Both the position numbers and the translations under genes were made by a program. A stretch of DNA of 36,424 bases, from NCBI GenBank assembly GCA_903915625.1, contig CAIWTN010000091.1, forward strand, positions 1-36,424, written 5' to 3'. The stretch is from an uncultured Pseudomonadota bacterium. GTDB lineage: Bacteria > Bdellovibrionota_B > Oligoflexia > Oligoflexales > CAIYRB01. The notes under the pieces were generated by a model, which was not told the origin of the DNA, made no database searches, and saw only the letters and a program-made list of their open reading frames with translations. This document shows positions 25,384 through 33,758 of the stretch, piece by piece; the stretch's first letter is position 1, and the number at the start of each line of letters is the position of its first letter.

Positions 25384-25761
25384 ATGACGTGCATGAATAG
25401 AGCTATGCGCCTAGTCTGGCTGGCGGCTGTTATCGTTGGTCTTCATGCACCGTTGGCTCGTGCTGACGTTTGCCCAAAATTATCCCCACGTGCTTTGTCG
25501 GGCTTAGTCAAAGAGCGCGGTCCACTCAAACTAATCTTTTTTGCCTCATGGTGCGGTGAGTGCCTGCATCATATGCGGGCGACGCACACCAAAAACACTT
25601 TATTGATCGCCACTTTTGATGAAAAAGATGCCGTCGAACAAGTCATTCAAAAATTTCGGCCCACTGCACCGTGCTATCTAGATGACGGTGTCGCTGAAAA
25701 GCTGGGTATAAACGGAGTCCCAAGAGTCGTGCAGTACGACGGCTCTACCAGTAAATCGTAA
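25384..25761 (+). CDS. Secreted thioredoxin-like protein
   Basis: A short 125-residue protein: a signal peptide (MRLVWLAAVIVGLHAPLARA), then a thioredoxin-fold core with a redox WCGEC (FFASWCGEC) and a cis-Pro segment (INGVPRVVQYDG). It lacks the usual final strand and helix, so it is on the small side for the family. A periplasmic disulfide or thiol-redox role is likely; partner unknown. The ATG has AAGG six bases upstream. The gene converges with the VanX-type gene, leaving only 2 bp between stops. Confidence 0.82.
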   Translation: MTCMNRAMRLVWLAAVIVGLHAPLARADVCPKLSPRALSGLVKERGPLKLIFFASWCGECLHHMRATHTKNTLLIATFDEKDAVEQVIQKFRPTAPCYLDDGVAEKLGINGVPRVVQYDGSTSKS

Positions 25762-25763
25762 AT

Positions 25764-26447
25764 CTACTTAACTGGACCATCGAAGTACTGGTTGGGAAAC
25801 TGTTCCGACTTCACTGTAAAGTGCCACCACTCTTTCGCATAATTTTCAAAACCTACGCGCTCTAAAGCTGATGAGAGCAGAGCGCGATTTGCGCGTGCCT
25901 GCTGCGATATACTTGAGTTTGCTGTGTGCGATATGGGGTCGAAGAAGTCGAACGGAGCCCCCATGTCCAGGCCCTCAATCCCGATATCAACGGTACTGCC
26001 ACGGCTGTGACCTGATTTATGAGATATATATCCATCGCGAAAAAGGGTCTCTTTGCCCACTTTGGGATAGTGACTTGCCTTCATCTTGGTATCGTTCAGG
26101 TCACTGGCCCAACGTGCGAACTCTTTGACAGCTTGAGTGGGGCGGTAGCAATCGTAGACTACAAGTCGAAGCTGAAATTTATTCAGCCAATCTTGTGCCA
26201 AACGCAAGCTGTTTGCCGCCTTTCGCGTTAGTAGGCACTTGGCGGCGAGATATCCAGGAACAGGTTTGCCAGTGAAGTTGTCACTGCCGTAGTAGCGCAT
26301 ATCGACTTTAATATCCGGCGCAATCTCGGCGAGCGAGACAAAGTCTCGCGGCAGTTCTTCGGCCGAGCTCGGAGCTGCACACGCGATGACTCCTAAGCTT
26401 AGTGCTAGGATGTTGCTAGTGTCGAAAAGTTTGTGAACACCTAACAC
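25764..26447 (-). CDS. VanX/DdpX-type D-Ala-D-Ala dipeptidase (M15D)
   Basis: A 227-residue zinc peptidase of family M15. Zinc and catalytic residues are present: SGHSRGSTVD with His147 and Asp154, EWWHF with Glu206 and His209, and VYDCYRP with Arg102. This matches VanX/DdpX D-alanyl-D-alanine dipeptidases, which cleave the cell-wall dipeptide. The N-terminus carries an export signal (NILALSLGVIACAAPSSA); VIAC fits a lipobox, so it may be a lipoprotein rather than freely periplasmic. Export argues for wall recycling or nutrition rather than cytosolic VanX-type vancomycin resistance, and no vanH/vanA genes are nearby. The start is GTG 26447 with GAGGAG five bases upstream. It lies 14 bp after the alpha/beta-hydrolase gene. 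Confidence 0.9.
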   Translation of the reverse strand: MLGVHKLFDTSNILALSLGVIACAAPSSAEELPRDFVSLAEIAPDIKVDMRYYGSDNFTGKPVPGYLAAKCLLTRKAANSLRLAQDWLNKFQLRLVVYDCYRPTQAVKEFARWASDLNDTKMKASHYPKVGKETLFRDGYISHKSGHSRGSTVDIGIEGLDMGAPFDFFDPISHTANSSISQQARANRALLSSALERVGFENYAKEWWHFTVKSEQFPNQYFDGPVK

Positions 26448-26461
26448 GAATGCTCCTCAGC

Positions 26462-28003
26462 TCACTTGAGACCAAAGATGGTTGCCCATTCAACAATGCG
26501 AGCTGGTGGTAGTAACTTGCAGTAGTGGGCGCCGGCAAACAGCGCAATTTTCACATCATCCGCGGTCATTAGGTCGCCAGTGGTTAGTTGCCATGAAGAC
26601 GCTGTTTTGGGCTCGAAAGCAAAGCGACTCCTGATCCATGATTGGCCGGTGGCTTTCTTTTCACTGCGGATCGTGATTGGTCCGTACTGCACTTGGTCTG
26701 AGGCGTCGTCACTCAGAGCCTCAAGAGCCCAGGTCTCAGGATCACCGTATTTTGCGCTGAAGCGGGCCCGCTGTGTAGCGTCCGTGATCGTAGCGAGTGT
26801 GGAAGCAATCACGCGCTGATTTAATTCGGCGCAGTTTAAGTCGGGCTTGGTCGTGGTGATGCCGGTTTCCGCAGCAATTTTTGACGCAGTGCGCATTTTG
26901 CATAAGAGTGCGCGAGGAGCCAGGTAGTTATTTTTCGAGATGTCAGTCATATCGATTGCGTTGTCTATCAGCACTGGCAAGTGCAGTTTAAAGCCTTGTG
27001 CATCTTTAGAGACAGACGATTTATCAAAGATGAATAATGCCTCGCTAGGACCGTGATGATAAAACTTGGATTCAATCCTGATGGCATCCCAACCTGGAGC
27101 CGCAAGCTCGACTGCAGCTCTCTGTGCTTCAGCGCAAGTCATGTCTTCTGTAGCTTGAGCCAGCCGATAAGGTTCTATCAAATTCGTGGTCGCTGCTACC
27201 TGGGCTTTAATATTTGACTTGCCTGAGTCCTGATTGAAGCTTGTGAGCGCTCCGCGACTGGCAATGAAATTTACGATTACGTTAGCTATAGCATCGTGTG
27301 CATGGACTAGTGATACTTCTGGCGGGATAGAATCAGCAGCATCCGCGGAACCATCAGCAAACTGTCTGTGAGTCACTCCACGTAGGAGCACGACAGGCTT
27401 CTCTGTCACTACATTTACGTCCGTGCGGGCCATCGCCGCAACCGTCAGGGAATCCCGTGCGACATAGTTTATCCCAGTGAGACCGTCGAGCTCTCCGCCC
27501 AGCATCAGCACAGGCTTCGGAAAGTTGGCGATCGTCTGCGAACTGACTGCGCTATGCGGTAAGTAGCTAGCTAAAAGTATTAAGCCGCCGAGATCCTGTG
27601 ACACAGGGGTGTTATTGACCGCCATCCCGCCGTGTGAGTGGCCAGCTGCGAAGACGTGCAAAGATGGTGACGCAATGCCCCGCTGCGCTAGGTAGCTGAT
27701 TGCTGCATCGATCTTATGACCGGTGCGTCCTGGAATAGCAAAATCGCCGAAAAAATGCGGAATAAAAACGGCGATTTCCTGATTTGAATTGCTGACGATG
27801 GCTTTGGCTAGGTCCTCGTAGCCAGTAGGCTTGATAAATGCGCCAGCGACTAGAACAACAGCGGCTTGTGGATTTGGCCCACTGATGATGGTCTCATTGC
27901 CATTATCGGTGACCGTTACGGCTTCGGGAAGGGTATCGTAGGCCATAGCAGGCGTGCCGAAAGTGAGCGCATAAAGTAACGCCGTCTTCACAGAAAACCG
28001 CAT
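26462..28003 (-). CDS. Secreted alpha/beta hydrolase with extra C-terminal domain
   Basis: 513 residues from ATG 28003, which has GAGG five bases upstream and begins a signal peptide (MRFSVKTALLYALTFGTPAMA). The N-terminal half is an alpha/beta-hydrolase: oxyanion region VVLVAGAFIKP, nucleophile elbow GHSHGG (Ser123), acid GGELDGL (about Asp173) and GVTHRQF (His212), a complete likely triad. The C-terminal half (about 240-513) contains a repeated Cys pattern (DMTCAEAQR, DLNCAELNQ) and is not recognised. Substrate unknown. Starting at an upstream TTG would add 33 residues before the signal peptide and was rejected. It probably shares an mRNA with the downstream dipeptidase gene. Confidence 0.82.
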   Translation of the reverse strand: MRFSVKTALLYALTFGTPAMAYDTLPEAVTVTDNGNETIISGPNPQAAVVLVAGAFIKPTGYEDLAKAIVSNSNQEIAVFIPHFFGDFAIPGRTGHKIDAAISYLAQRGIASPSLHVFAAGHSHGGMAVNNTPVSQDLGGLILLASYLPHSAVSSQTIANFPKPVLMLGGELDGLTGINYVARDSLTVAAMARTDVNVVTEKPVVLLRGVTHRQFADGSADAADSIPPEVSLVHAHDAIANVIVNFIASRGALTSFNQDSGKSNIKAQVAATTNLIEPYRLAQATEDMTCAEAQRAAVELAAPGWDAIRIESKFYHHGPSEALFIFDKSSVSKDAQGFKLHLPVLIDNAIDMTDISKNNYLAPRALLCKMRTASKIAAETGITTTKPDLNCAELNQRVIASTLATITDATQRARFSAKYGDPETWALEALSDDASDQVQYGPITIRSEKKATGQSWIRSRFAFEPKTASSWQLTTGDLMTADDVKIALFAGAHYCKLLPPARIVEWATIFGLK

Positions 28004-28229
28004 GAAAACCTCAGTAGATGGTCCGGGTCGCATGATGGCCGGGGGCAGTTTTGAAAAACGAGATATTCCCAAAGTTGTCCTGTATTTCCAGGCTCTTTTC
28101 AAGTGAATAGTTGGGCTCGTGCGACGCCGGCGTAGGGGTGCGGAGTTTTGTACTGTGGGCGGTGGCCGCGAGGTTCACGCTCAAAGTTGAGGGACGCCTC
28201 GCAGCTTGCGGAAGGGATTTGTAATCAGC

Positions 28230-28832
28230 TCACGCTGTCTTTGTCCTGAGCTGGTCGAGTTTTTTCTTGCCGGCGCGGATGCGGAAGCTATTGGCAATCA
28301 TGACTACGCCAGCAAACAGAGACCATAGTCCGAAGAAGAAGCTTAGGCCGATTCCATATGCCACTGGTGCGGAAAGTAGGATGGTGCCAAAGACTAGGCT
28401 AAGCACACCAAGCAGGATCATGCTCCAGTCGCTGTGTTGGCCCTTCTCGGCGCGAAAACCGGAAGATATTTCTAAAATCCCGCCAAATACAGCCGCTATG
28501 CCGACCAAAGTACCGAGTAAAGCGGACGTCATCACGGCAGACAAAATGGGAGTGGCTAGGACAGCCAGACCGGCTAGCACGTAAAGCACGCCACGAATCA
28601 CTACAAAACTGCGTTTGGTCTCACCGGTGCGATTGGTGAGTGCTGCGAATAAAAGGTACACGCCGTCCACAAAGAGAAATACGCCCAAGAATTGCACCAT
28701 GACCACCATGGTCAATGCTGGTTGGCTAACGGCGTAAAAGCCGAAGGCTAGTGCCAATAGGCCGCGAATCAGCTGCAGCCACCAGGGCGTCGTGAGTATC
28801 TGAGCCATTAGGGTTAGTTGGGCTTTTTGCAT
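28230..28832 (-). CDS. HdeD-family (DUF308) membrane protein
   Basis: A 200-residue inner-membrane protein with about six hydrophobic helices, arranged as three repeated pairs (for example LIRGLLALAFGFYAVSQPAL, GVLYVLAGLAVLATP, LLGVLSLVFGTILLSAPVA). This is the HdeD/DUF308 pattern; E. coli HdeD is linked to acid resistance, but the family's biochemical role is unknown. The C-terminal tail is basic (RIRAGKKKLDQLRTK). The ATG has AAGGA upstream. It is preceded by a divergent region shared with the plus-strand cyclase gene. Confidence 0.87.
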   Translation of the reverse strand: MQKAQLTLMAQILTTPWWLQLIRGLLALAFGFYAVSQPALTMVVMVQFLGVFLFVDGVYLLFAALTNRTGETKRSFVVIRGVLYVLAGLAVLATPILSAVMTSALLGTLVGIAAVFGGILEISSGFRAEKGQHSDWSMILLGVLSLVFGTILLSAPVAYGIGLSFFFGLWSLFAGVVMIANSFRIRAGKKKLDQLRTKTA

Positions 28833-29106
28833 AGTATGTGTTCCTTAAGTTTGGCTGTTAGTAATGCGCCACCAAGCATGCGCCATAATCCGTTCATAGC
28901 GAGAACCTGTCGCGGGAGCAACTCATGACTCGGGTGCCCAAAGCATCTGGTCGTCAGATTTCAGGCTTACCACGGTTAGGGTCTGTAATTGGTAGGCTTT
29001 GCCCTAAGTATTTTAGGCTGCAAGATCCCAATAATAATACCTTTTAATTCCCGTCCTTCAGGTTTTGTCTAAGTCCTCCGATAGACATTTAGAAGGATGG
29101 GGAGTG
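28833..29106. other. Divergent intergenic region
   Basis: The 274 bp between the HdeD-family gene and the cyclase-PilZ gene must hold both promoters. An A/T-rich stretch (taataatacc, near 29033-29042) is a possible -10 region for the plus strand, without a good -35. I found no clear operator or coding frame. Confidence 0.4.
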
Positions 29107-31428
29107 ATGCGCTTTAGTTTTCTAATTCTGACGCTACTGAGTGCGCTTGCTGCGGCGGCGGCTACTCGCGCGGATGCTTTTGGAAATTTGCCGTCACAGA
29201 TGTCCGCCGATCTTGCGGCTGTTAAAGTGACGCCTCCGACGGTGACGCCTCCAGTCGTGGTCAGTGATTCCGCTGATTTTCATGCTAGTGTGTTTCCTCA
29301 TGTAGACAAGCTGGATGAGTCTGCCGCCGGAATCGTGCCTGTCGATCAGATCGCAGCGCCAAAGCTCGCTAACTACTTTGTACATTCCAATGTCACTCAG
29401 TCTGTCAATACGGATCATCATGTCTGGTACCGGTTTAAGGTGTTAAATCCGGGCAGGGCAGAACTGCCGCTTGTATTTTATAGCTATTTTTCGTTTCGCT
29501 CGATTTTAGTCGTAGTCGCTGATGATGCGGGTCACGAACTTTCGCGGAGCGAGGTCGGTTACGGCACTATTGTGGACCAAGGCAGGGGATGGATATTCCC
29601 GGCTATAAATCTAAGTTTTCCGGTAGGTGCTTCCTCGGTATATTTTGGAGTCGATAGTTTTAAAGACCCATCTAAGATCGACTTTCAACTGACACAGCCA
29701 GATACTTTCGATCGGATGAACCGAGAGTACATTGCAATCGCAGCTTCATTCTTGGTATCTGCGCTGGCTTTGATTGTGTTCAATGCGATCATGATTTTGA
29801 GTCTGCGCTCGCTGGTTTACTTTTACTTCATCACAACCGTCCTTGGGCTACTCCTTCTCCAAGCGTGCACGAGTGGAGCACTTGGGTTTTTTAACTTAGA
29901 ACTATTAGCCTCTTCGGCACGCATTTGGATCCATTCTTTAAATATCGTGATTATTAGTACCGGCATGTTCGCTTTTAATTACTTTGAAGCGAGGCGTGTC
30001 GACCATCCATGGCTTTATGGAATTCACTATTTAGCTGCTGGGATTACCCTCGCCACAGCAGTCGGATACCCCTGGTTGTGGGAGTATTCTTTAGCGCTGG
30101 TAGCACTCAGTGTTGTACTGCTTCTAGGAGTTATTTTTGGAGTTTTATTGCATGCTTCCCGAACGATGACGAAAAAGGTTTGGCTTTTTGGGGTCTGTGC
30201 AAGCCCACTGATATTGTTTGGTTTTTCCGAGTTGGCCAGATTTTATCTGGAGTCAGAAAATGGTTCGAGTAATCTTTATTTTTGGGGCTGTTCGTTAGGT
30301 TCCTTGTTTCTTTTTTCCATCTTAAATGCTTTAGAAATCGGGCGGAACGACAAGAGGAGCAGGGCCCTTGCTGCAAGCCTAAGCGCAGTATTTCCACCCT
30401 TTCAAGTCCAGAAAATCGTCTCTGAAGGTCTACAGCTAAACAAGACTCCCAGTGTTAGTTATGTAAGCATCATGTTTGTCGACATCGTGGGCTACACCTT
30501 AGCTGCGCGCGGTCGCAAGCCTGATGAGTCGTTCCAGTTTTTAAAAGACACTTTGGGCTTTATTGGCAAGATTGTGCATCAGTATGGTGGCATCATCGAT
30601 AAAAGTCTGGGAGATGGATGTCTGTGCTTTTTTGGCTACGATATTTCCGGTAAGGAGGTCGTTGGTCACGAGACCACTGCGGTCGCATGTGCACTAGAAA
30701 TTCAACGCAAGATGGTCGACTACATCAACTCAATCAGCGCTGAAACCAAAGATATTTTCCCCCTGCGCATTGGAGTCAATAGTGCTTCAGTCTGCATCGG
30801 TAATATGGGTGACGAGCACCGTGTTGACTTCACGCTACACGGGGATGGTGTGAGCATGGCCAAGCGATTTGAGTCGGCCTGCGAGCCATTTAAAGTCACT
30901 ATTGGTCAATCGACATATCAGGCTCTAGATGAGGGCATGCGGAGTTCAGAGAAGTTTTATCAGCGACTAATACCGATAAAAAACGCAAATAATCTCACCG
31001 AAAGTTATGAATGCAACCCATTTGAGAAGGCTGCGGAATCGATTGATAAGGCGCGCGCAAAATATTGGCAGCGGATTGGAGTGCAGAGGCTGGAGCAGCG
31101 ATTTTCTTCAAATAAGAACTTATTTGTAATTCAGTCTGCCCACGGCGAGATGCAGCTGCAGAATTTCTCACTAAATGGATTTTGCGTTAGATCGCCAGTT
31201 TTTCTTGGTAAAGGGGCTGAGTTTACTTTGGACCTTTCTGGGGTGATTCCAGAGCATCAGATGAAATTCTTGGGAATCGTCAGCGTCCAGGTGCGCTGGG
31301 GAGTGCCTGAGGGTGACGACGAGTTTATCCTGGGAACCATGATTAATGGGCTAAGTGATCAACACCGCGAACTCATCTTTAATAGCCTCTTGGTCGTGGC
31401 GCAGAGGCAGCTATCTATCGCGGGATGA
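29107..31428 (+). CDS. 7TM-DISM class III nucleotide cyclase with C-terminal PilZ domain
   Basis: 773 residues from ATG 29107 (AAGGA nine bases upstream; signal peptide MRFSFLILTLLSALAAAAA). Order: periplasmic DISMED2-like domain (about 50-200), seven membrane helices (about 205-410), class III cyclase (about 440-625), and a PilZ-like domain (about 655-773). The cyclase has metal aspartates Asp459 (FVDIVGY) and Asp503 (SLGDGCL) and the adenine-selecting Lys499. In HGDGVSMAKR the usual transition-state Asn is Ser. The PilZ part shows RxxxR (RLEQR, 661-665) and NxSxxG (NFSLNG, 686-691), the two c-di-GMP-binding motifs. It likely makes cAMP under combined periplasmic and c-di-GMP control. An upstream TTG (29065) was rejected. 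Confidence 0.88.
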   Translation: MRFSFLILTLLSALAAAAATRADAFGNLPSQMSADLAAVKVTPPTVTPPVVVSDSADFHASVFPHVDKLDESAAGIVPVDQIAAPKLANYFVHSNVTQSVNTDHHVWYRFKVLNPGRAELPLVFYSYFSFRSILVVVADDAGHELSRSEVGYGTIVDQGRGWIFPAINLSFPVGASSVYFGVDSFKDPSKIDFQLTQPDTFDRMNREYIAIAASFLVSALALIVFNAIMILSLRSLVYFYFITTVLGLLLLQACTSGALGFFNLELLASSARIWIHSLNIVIISTGMFAFNYFEARRVDHPWLYGIHYLAAGITLATAVGYPWLWEYSLALVALSVVLLLGVIFGVLLHASRTMTKKVWLFGVCASPLILFGFSELARFYLESENGSSNLYFWGCSLGSLFLFSILNALEIGRNDKRSRALAASLSAVFPPFQVQKIVSEGLQLNKTPSVSYVSIMFVDIVGYTLAARGRKPDESFQFLKDTLGFIGKIVHQYGGIIDKSLGDGCLCFFGYDISGKEVVGHETTAVACALEIQRKMVDYINSISAETKDIFPLRIGVNSASVCIGNMGDEHRVDFTLHGDGVSMAKRFESACEPFKVTIGQSTYQALDEGMRSSEKFYQRLIPIKNANNLTESYECNPFEKAAESIDKARAKYWQRIGVQRLEQRFSSNKNLFVIQSAHGEMQLQNFSLNGFCVRSPVFLGKGAEFTLDLSGVIPEHQMKFLGIVSVQVRWGVPEGDDEFILGTMINGLSDQHRELIFNSLLVVAQRQLSIAG

Positions 31429-31432
31429 TAAA

Positions 31433-31455
31433 AAAGGCCGATTGATGCGGCCTTT
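31433..31455. terminator. Bidirectional intrinsic terminator
   Basis: AAAGGCCG (31433-31440), a 7-nt loop and CGGCCTTT (31448-31455) form a perfect 8-bp stem between convergent stops. On the minus strand it ends in six T residues (end of the FG-GAP-like gene); on the plus strand the T-run is only three. Confidence 0.85.
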
Positions 31456-31458
31456 AGC

Positions 31459-32700
31459 TCAGTGAGCGGGAGTGCGGCCTATTAGTTTAAAGACGTGGAT
31501 TCGACTCTGGTCGTAATCAGGAACGAACAGGTGCGGGTTGCCATCGCTGTCGGGTGCACCAAGTGCCATGTGGCCTATAGTAGATCCCGCATCTAAAAGC
31601 ACTTGCTCAGTGTAGGTCCAGTCTTTAGGATCCTCGCTGTTTGGCTTTAGCCAGTGAGCTTTACCGGAGCCATCGCCGGCAACAAAAATATCAGACTTGC
31701 GACCTGGGTGACTCCAAGTCAGAGCAGAGCCAGGGGATGCCGCTGCTGGGCTCGTTACTTTAGTGGCGATTCCACCTAGGATTGTGTGGCGTGTCCATGC
31801 GCCATGTTGCCAATCATCAGGAATTTCATATGCAAATACTGCAGCCTTTTCCTTTGCCTCATGGTTAGTGACTAACAAGTCTTCGTGCCCATCGCCATTT
31901 AGGTCGGTAAGAGATACATCAAATGCTGCACCAAGTGTCTCGTCGATGATTCGCTGGGCCCATTGCCCATCGTGGCGCCAGTGCATACTAAGCCGCTTGT
32001 TGAAAAACTCCGTGGCAATAATTGCTAAATCATCATGATGTTCCGTGACGACAAAGTTGACGTCTGGGCCGGAAGCTATGAGGTGTTCGGTCCAGATTTT
32101 TTGGGATTTATCGAGCGGTTGTTCTATCCAGAGTAATTCACCTGCGTGCTGTCCCAGCCACCCAAGTTTAGCTCGAGCAGTGATGATGTCGAGGCGACCA
32201 TCGTTATTTACATCGGCCCAAACAGCCTGATGGTAGAAAAAGTCTGTCTTCGGCTTGACTATAGATTGCGTGTCACCTGTTGCCACATCGACTAATGAAA
32301 TAGTCCCTGTTTTGTATCCAGGAATTAAAAAACCAGACCCGACCACTACTTTCCCAGGTCCTAAGACGGATTCAGGGACTGCGGTAACGTGGTTGGGCCA
32401 AGCGATACTTCTGCTGATTGTGTGTAGTTTCTTATAAGAAGCTTGTAACCAGTCCGCAGAATTGGTTAGCAATGGCATTGAGTACACTCGGCCGGGGGCA
32501 AACATGGCGAAGCTAGATATCATCAGCTGTTCCATGCCATCGTCACTTGGCAGTAAATGTAAAAACGCTGGTTTGCTGACATAAAGATCGCCCAAAGGCA
32601 CAGCATGCACTTCGGATTCACCATACGCCTGCGGTATGATCATATTGAATGCGGCCACCACTATGGCGACTACAGATAATTCTGCTAGTTTAAGTCGCAT
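31459..32700 (-). CDS. Secreted FG-GAP/VCBS-like beta-propeller protein
   Basis: A 413-residue protein with a signal peptide (LSVVAIVVAAFNMIIPQAYG). The body is a repeat-rich beta protein with Ca-binding FG-GAP/VCBS-type loops: ADVNNDGRLDII and TDLNGDGHEDLL, plus a degenerate APDSDGNPHLF, separated by about 60-100 residues. Such repeats form beta-propellers outside the cytoplasm and often bind ligands or surfaces. No catalytic domain is recognised. The start ATG has GGAG five bases upstream. A strong terminator follows the stop. Confidence 0.8.
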   Translation of the reverse strand: MRLKLAELSVVAIVVAAFNMIIPQAYGESEVHAVPLGDLYVSKPAFLHLLPSDDGMEQLMISSFAMFAPGRVYSMPLLTNSADWLQASYKKLHTISRSIAWPNHVTAVPESVLGPGKVVVGSGFLIPGYKTGTISLVDVATGDTQSIVKPKTDFFYHQAVWADVNNDGRLDIITARAKLGWLGQHAGELLWIEQPLDKSQKIWTEHLIASGPDVNFVVTEHHDDLAIIATEFFNKRLSMHWRHDGQWAQRIIDETLGAAFDVSLTDLNGDGHEDLLVTNHEAKEKAAVFAYEIPDDWQHGAWTRHTILGGIATKVTSPAAASPGSALTWSHPGRKSDIFVAGDGSGKAHWLKPNSEDPKDWTYTEQVLLDAGSTIGHMALGAPDSDGNPHLFVPDYDQSRIHVFKLIGRTPAH

Positions 32701-32733
32701 ATCAGCTCCGTAATTTATCGCGTTTGCGAAACA

Positions 32734-32752
32734 TTAACGTGAGCTTAACGTG
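32734..32752 (-). promoter_or_regulatory. 11-bp-spaced direct repeat upstream of FG-GAP-like gene
   Basis: TTAACGTG occurs at 32734-32741 and 32745-32752 (CACGTTAA on the transcribed strand), one helical turn apart and 34-52 bp before the ATG. This spacing is typical of OmpR/PhoB-family binding sites; identity of the regulator is unknown. Confidence 0.4.
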
Positions 32753-32814
32753 CGCCTTTGTGGGACTCAATCAGATTTTAAATGCGCCGCTGTCGGGAAT
32801 ACTTTTATTTACTC

Positions 32815-33504
32815 TTATTGTATTTCCAAAGTTAGCGACTGTTCAGCGCCGCCTCTGCGAAAGCTAACATCGGCACTTTTGGCATCTTTCATGCCCTGGA
32901 GTAGTTTGATGGTCATGGCGACGTCGGAGAGTTTGTGACCGTTTACCGTGGTCACGATGTCACCATCTTTGAATCCTACTTTGTCGTAAATGCTTCCAGC
33001 ATCGATGGCTAATAATTTAAATCCTGATAGCCGCCCTTCCTCATAATAGGGCATCGCAGCCGCTTGCATTAAGACACGGCTCAGTTGACGGCTAGTTAAC
33101 TCTTCTCTCAGTTCAGAGCTTATGCGGACGGTGGATCCGACCCGTTCTACGCCCTTAGACAAATGGTCGATATCCGCATAGGCCGTCGGCGAACTAGAGT
33201 CACTGCTCGCCGTGTCTTCGCCTACGCGGACTTTGTTTTCACGGCCGTCTATGACGAAATAAACGTAATCTCTAGAAATGCTAGTAATTTGTGTACCAGG
33301 TCCGAGCTCCTGACCGGAGCGTGCGGCGAAGGTTGTGCCCGAGGCCTCAGACTTAATTAGGGCAATGCCGGCCTTGTGGTCTCCCGAGGCAATGACTCCG
33401 AGTACCAAAAAGTTTGATTTTGCTGCCAATCTCATTTGAGTTGGAAAGTTCCACGTAAGGCAAACGAGCGATACCAGTAGATTTTGAACTGCGGTCTTCC
33501 GCAT
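32815..33504 (-). CDS. GspC-like PDZ protein
   Basis: A 229-residue protein. An N-terminal hydrophobic segment (residues 6-22) is followed by a GspC-like homology-region domain (about 31-96: NFLVLGVIASGDHKAGIALI, then GPGTQITSISRDYVYFVIDG), a Ser-rich linker, and a PDZ domain (about 148-229: GFKLLAIDAGSIYDKVGFKD, GDIVTTVNGHKL). The order matches GspC, the inner-membrane clamp that connects a type II secretion system to its outer-membrane secretin. No other Gsp gene is in the window, so it is an orphan here. The ATG has GAGG five bases upstream. Specific role in secretion is inferred. Confidence 0.8.
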   Translation of the reverse strand: MRKTAVQNLLVSLVCLTWNFPTQMRLAAKSNFLVLGVIASGDHKAGIALIKSEASGTTFAARSGQELGPGTQITSISRDYVYFVIDGRENKVRVGEDTASSDSSSPTAYADIDHLSKGVERVGSTVRISSELREELTSRQLSRVLMQAAAMPYYEEGRLSGFKLLAIDAGSIYDKVGFKDGDIVTTVNGHKLSDVAMTIKLLQGMKDAKSADVSFRRGGAEQSLTLEIQ

Positions 33505-33649
33505 GTGAACCTCAGCAACAGCAAGAACCTTAAGAGCTCAAACAGCAAACTTGTGGAGTTCAGTCACCCATGTCGGGTAGACCTCCACTCCAATGTCTGT
33601 TTAGCAAAAAGCGGTCCTAGGCAGGTCGCTGTGTAAATATTTAATTTTA

Positions 33650-33730
33650 TTGCCGAAGGCACCCCGACAGCGAGTCGCTGCGGGTCCTTGGACTGACTAA
33701 GGGTTGGACGATTGCCCAGGAAAGCTGGGC
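33650..33730. other. Cluster of stem-loops in intergenic region
   Basis: Three hairpins lie in the 254-bp gap: TGCC-gaa-GGCA (33650-33660); a 9-bp stem with one bulge, CCCG-a-CAGCG-agt-CGCTG-CGGG (33663-33684); and GCCCAG-gaaag-CTGGGC (33714-33730), about 30 nt after the stop of the minus-strand gene ending at 33759. None has a T-run, so intrinsic termination is doubtful. The gap otherwise holds no recognisable gene. Confidence 0.5.
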
Positions 33731-33758
33731 TCGTCACTAAAGTGGGGATGTCGAGGTA

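Noticed and set aside
25764-26447. Vancomycin-resistance vanX
   Set aside because: The protein is exported and has no vanH/vanA/vanRS neighbours, so a wall-recycling dipeptidase is more likely.
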